Below, one piece after another: positions 15,182-17,764 of a DNA stretch of 17,764 bases. The notes below the pieces were generated by a model. That model ran no database searches. It was not told where the DNA came from and worked only from the letters and a program-made list of their open reading frames with translations. This stretch comes from Brevundimonas sp. (lineage in GTDB: Bacteria > Pseudomonadota > Alphaproteobacteria > Caulobacterales > Caulobacteraceae). Both the position numbers and the translations under genes were made by a program. Where the stretch lies: contig JAVHYH010000037.1 of the NCBI GenBank assembly GCA_031119155.1, forward strand, positions 1-17,764, given 5' to 3'. Numbering within the stretch: position 1 is the stretch's first letter; every line of letters starts with the position of its first letter.

Positions 15182-16041
15182 GCCGCGCCTCCCAGCCGGT
15201 AGGTGGTCAGGCCGCTGGTCTGCAGTCGCGACACGGCCGCGCCGGAGACCCGCTCCGAATGGCCGATGTAGAGGGTCGCGCCGGGGTTCATCAGCGGCAC
15301 GAAGCGGTTCCAGACCTTCTCCTGCGTCGCGTCGTCGAAATAGATCACGACGTTGCGGCAGAAGATGACGTCGAACCGGCCCTTCATCGGCCAGTCGCCG
15401 ATCAGGTTCAGCTCCTTGAACGACACCAGGTGCTTCAACTGGGCGCCGGCGGTCCACTGGCCGCGATCGGCGCGGTCGAAATACTTGCGCCACAGGGTGA
15501 CCGGCGCCGGCTCCAGCGCCTCTTCGGAATAGGTGCCGTCATGGCCCTGGGCGACCATGTTGGGGTCGATGTCCGTGGCCAGGATCTTCACGTCCAGCTC
15601 CGCCGCCTCGGGCAGGGTCTGCAGAACGGTCAGGGCCATCGAATAGGGTTCCTGCCCGTTCGAGCAGGCGGCGGACCACAGGCGCACGCGGCCGCCGGCG
15701 CGGGCGTGGGCGGCCAGCTTCGGCATCACCTGATCACGCAGGTGATCGAAATGGTGCGGCTCGCGATAGAAGCGGGTGACGTTGGTGGTCAGGGCCGCCG
15801 TCATCAGCTGGCGCTCGTCCACGCCCTCCACGCCGTCGATCAGCGCGCAATATTCACGGAAGCTGCGCAGGCCGAGGACGCGCAGGCGCTTGGCCAGACG
15901 CGAATAGACGAGCGCCGCCTTGCCTTCGCCCAGCGCAATGCCGGCGTAGGAGTGCAGGGTGTGGGCGATGTGACGGAAGTCGTCCGGCGTGAGGACGAAC
16001 TCGCCCTCGACCATCGACTGCGCCCCGGCGGGGGTGGTCAT
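15178..16041 (-). CDS. cheR: Chemoreceptor glutamate O-methyltransferase CheR
   Basis: This 287-residue enzyme transfers methyl groups from S-adenosylmethionine to receptor glutamates. It has the N-terminal helical CheR domain (residues 18-75), then TTNVTRFYREPHHF (85-98), the SAM-binding loop SAACSNGQEPYS (123-134), ATDIDPNMV (155-163) and the catalytic-domain signature FDVIFCRNVVIYF (223-235). GHSE follows at 260-263. The length is normal for the family, and there is no C-terminal pentapeptide-binding extension. ATG 16041 overlaps the cheW stop as ATGA. It works opposite CheB in adaptation, and the two genes are coupled by the GTGA overlap. Confidence 0.95.
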   Translation of the reverse strand: MTTPAGAQSMVEGEFVLTPDDFRHIAHTLHSYAGIALGEGKAALVYSRLAKRLRVLGLRSFREYCALIDGVEGVDERQLMTAALTTNVTRFYREPHHFDHLRDQVMPKLAAHARAGGRVRLWSAACSNGQEPYSMALTVLQTLPEAAELDVKILATDIDPNMVAQGHDGTYSEEALEPAPVTLWRKYFDRADRGQWTAGAQLKHLVSFKELNLIGDWPMKGRFDVIFCRNVVIYFDDATQEKVWNRFVPLMNPGATLYIGHSERVSGAAVSRLQTSGLTTYRLGGAA

Positions 16042-16499
16042 GCGGCTTCGGCTTCCGCTTCCGGCAGGATCATGCCCAGTTCAATCAGGCTGATCATGCG
16101 GCCCTCGAGCGCGAAGATGCCCTTCACGAAGGTGCGGACCTCGTCGCTGGCCACGTCCGGGGTCGCCTGAACGGCGCCGTCGGTCAGCTGGATGATGTCC
16201 GACACCGCGTCGACCAGCAGGCCCACGGTGCGGCCGCCGATATGAGCCACCATGATGACGTGGCGGGCCGTCGGCTCGGAGGTGCGCAGGCCGAAGCGGG
16301 CGCCCAGATCAACGATCGGCAGCACGGCGCCGCGCAGGTTGATCACGCCCTTCATATAGCCGGGCGAGCGCGGCAGCGGGGTGGCGGGGGTCCAGCCGCG
16401 GATTTCCCGCACCGACATGATGTCGACGCAGAACTCCTGCTCGCCGATACGGAAGGCGATCAGTTCGCGGACGGCGGCGTTGTTTTGCACTTCGGTCAT
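16038..16499 (-). CDS. cheW: Chemotaxis coupling protein CheW
   Basis: This 153-residue protein is a single CheW-like domain (about residues 12-147) that links chemoreceptors to CheA in the signalling array. Family features are LIAFRIGEQEFCVDIMSVREI, the receptor-contact region PRSPGYMKGVINLRGAVLPIVDL, and GLLVDAVSDI. The short acidic tail (EAEAEAA) is unremarkable. It starts five bases after the cheA stop, so a shared transcript is clear. Its stop overlaps the cheR start. Confidence 0.95.
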   Translation of the reverse strand: MTEVQNNAAVRELIAFRIGEQEFCVDIMSVREIRGWTPATPLPRSPGYMKGVINLRGAVLPIVDLGARFGLRTSEPTARHVIMVAHIGGRTVGLLVDAVSDIIQLTDGAVQATPDVASDEVRTFVKGIFALEGRMISLIELGMILPEAEAEAA

Positions 16500-16504
16500 G
16501 GGGA

Positions 16505-17764
16505 TCAGCTCGCGAGCTTGAGTTCTGCGCCGGGAGAGCGGCGGCGGGCATTGGCGACAATGGTGTCGACGTCGAGGATCAGGGCGACGCGGCCGTCGCC
16601 CAGGATGGTGGCGGCGGCGACGCCGGGCACCTGCTGGTAGTTGGTTTCCAGGCTCTTGATGACGACCTGACGCTGCCCCTGGATGGCGTCGAACATCAGG
16701 GCGGCGCGGGCGCCGGATTCGGTTTCCACGACCACAGCCACACCCTCGCCAGAGGCCACCGGCGCGTCGCGGAAGCCCATGGTCTGGGCCACATCGACCA
16801 GCGGGACATAGTTGTCGCGGAAGCGGATCACCGCGTCACGGCCGCCGACGTAGTGCACGTCCTCGGCCTTGGGCGTGAGGCTTTCGACGATGTTCGACAG
16901 CGGCGCGACCAGCGTCTGTTCGGCGGCGCCGACGACCATGCCGTCCAGCACGGCGAGGGTCAGCGGCAGGCTGAGGGTGAAGGTCGAACCCTTGCCCGGA
17001 ACGGAGCTGATCGAGATACGGCCGCCCAGCGCCTGAATGGAGCGCTTGACCACATCCATGCCGACGCCGCGGCCGGAGACGTCGGTGATGGTCTCGGCGG
17101 TCGAGAAGCCGGGCAGGAAGATCAGGTTGTCGACCTCGTCGTCGGTCAGGACCGCGTCCTCGGCGATCAGGCCGCGCGAGACGGCGATGCCGCGGACCCG
17201 CTCACGGTTGATGCCGCGACCGTCGTCCGAAATCTCGATGACGATGCGGCCCGAGCGGTGCAGGGCGGCCAGATGGACGGTGCCCTCGGGCGACTTGCCG
17301 GCGGCCTCGCGATCCTCGGGCTTCTCCAGCCCGTGATCGATGGCGTTGCGCAGCATGTGGGTGATCGGCTCGGCGAGGCGTTCGACCACGGTCTTGTCGA
17401 CCTCGGTGTCCTCGCCCGAGGTGACCAGACGCACCTTCTTGCCGGTCATGTCGCCGACTTCGCGAACCAGACGGGGCATGCGCTGGAAGACCGACTTCAC
17501 GGGCTGGGCCCGGATGGCCATGACGCTGTCCTGGATCTCGCGGGTCAGCAGTTCCAGATCTTCCAGACCCATCATCACCGCCGACGAGCGGGCGGCCATG
17601 CCGCTTTCGGCGACGCGCTGGGCCAGCATGGCCTGCTGGATGACCAGTTCACCGACGGCGTTGATTAGGCGATCGACGCGATCCAGATCGACACGGATGG
17701 TGGCCGGAGCCGCCGGAGCGGCGGGAGCGTTTGCGGCGACGGGCGCCGGGGCAGGGGCAGGGGC
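16505..17764 (-). CDS. cheA: Chemotaxis histidine kinase CheA (C-terminal 419 residues; 5' end beyond right edge)
   Basis: The frame runs from the right edge to a stop at 16505 and continues beyond the window. The visible part begins in an Ala/Pro-rich linker, followed by the dimerisation domain P3 (IRVDLDRVDRLINAVGELV, about residues 23-85). Next is the ATP-binding domain P4, with N-box HMLRNAIDHG (136-145), G1 box DDGRGI (180-185) and G2 box GRGVGMDVV (231-239). The CheW-like regulatory domain P5 occupies roughly residues 270-410. The phosphoryl-accepting histidine domain P1 and the CheY/CheB-binding P2 must lie upstream. All visible kinase motifs are intact. It autophosphorylates in response to receptors and feeds the receivers encoded downstream. 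The ATG at 17629 is an internal methionine in P3, not a start. Confidence 0.95.
   Translation of the reverse strand, partial: APAPAPAPVAANAPAAPAAPATIRVDLDRVDRLINAVGELVIQQAMLAQRVAESGMAARSSAVMMGLEDLELLTREIQDSVMAIRAQPVKSVFQRMPRLVREVGDMTGKKVRLVTSGEDTEVDKTVVERLAEPITHMLRNAIDHGLEKPEDREAAGKSPEGTVHLAALHRSGRIVIEISDDGRGINRERVRGIAVSRGLIAEDAVLTDDEVDNLIFLPGFSTAETITDVSGRGVGMDVVKRSIQALGGRISISSVPGKGSTFTLSLPLTLAVLDGMVVGAAEQTLVAPLSNIVESLTPKAEDVHYVGGRDAVIRFRDNYVPLVDVAQTMGFRDAPVASGEGVAVVVETESGARAALMFDAIQGQRQVVIKSLETNYQQVPGVAAATILGDGRVALILDVDTIVANARRRSPGAELKLAS

Noticed and set aside
16505..17629. CheA starting at ATG 17629
   Set aside because: The frame continues upstream to the window edge with clear P3 domain sequence, so this ATG is internal.

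Overview
The window is GC-rich bacterial DNA. It looks alphaproteobacterial and most likely comes from the Caulobacteraceae (Caulobacter/Brevundimonas group). The main reason is the minus-strand run cheA-cheW-cheR-cheB-cheY-cheD-cheU-cheY-cheE on the right, which reproduces the gene order of the major Caulobacter crescentus chemotaxis cluster, including the unusual cheU and cheE genes. The genus is an inference; no marker gene was compared.

Left part (1-3947): the N-terminal end of a large RTX calcium-binding, type I-secreted protein runs off the left edge on the minus strand. Facing away from it is a compact plus-strand set of four genes: a LuxR-type DNA-binding protein with one C-terminal membrane helix, a 119-residue helical protein, a five-helix membrane protein, and an 88-residue protein that starts inside the membrane-protein gene. 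None of the last three belongs to a family I recognise. Tail-to-tail with them, on the minus strand, is a DUF885-type lipoprotein with a HEGYPGHH motif.

Middle (5387-9395): a complete tRNA-Arg(CCG) is followed by three small plus-strand genes of unknown function (a six-cysteine lipoprotein, a two-helix membrane protein with a TTG start, and an 85-residue acidic protein). Their codon use looks less GC-biased than that of their neighbours. A roughly 420-base gene-free stretch then leads to a pair of tandem palindromes that look like TetR operators. These precede a likely operon: a DUF1348/NTF2-like protein, a TetR regulator coupled to it by a GTGA overlap, and a Tat-exported haloperoxidase-family alpha/beta hydrolase ending at a strong intrinsic terminator.

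Right (9826-17764): a fatty-acid-type acyl-CoA synthetase is followed by a long imperfect inverted repeat, which separates it from the convergent chemotaxis operon. That operon holds the kinase CheA (5' end beyond the right edge), the coupling protein CheW, the methyltransferase CheR, the methylesterase CheB, two CheY-type receivers, the deamidase CheD, and the poorly understood CheU and CheE. Overlapping stop/start codons join most of these genes, so they are probably made from one transcript that begins outside the window. Together they form the signalling core that couples methyl-accepting receptors to the flagellar motor and adapts receptor activity. No CRISPR array, IS element, integrase or prophage gene was seen. 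The nearest thing to an undescribed system is the LuxR-membrane protein cluster at 2398-3947.
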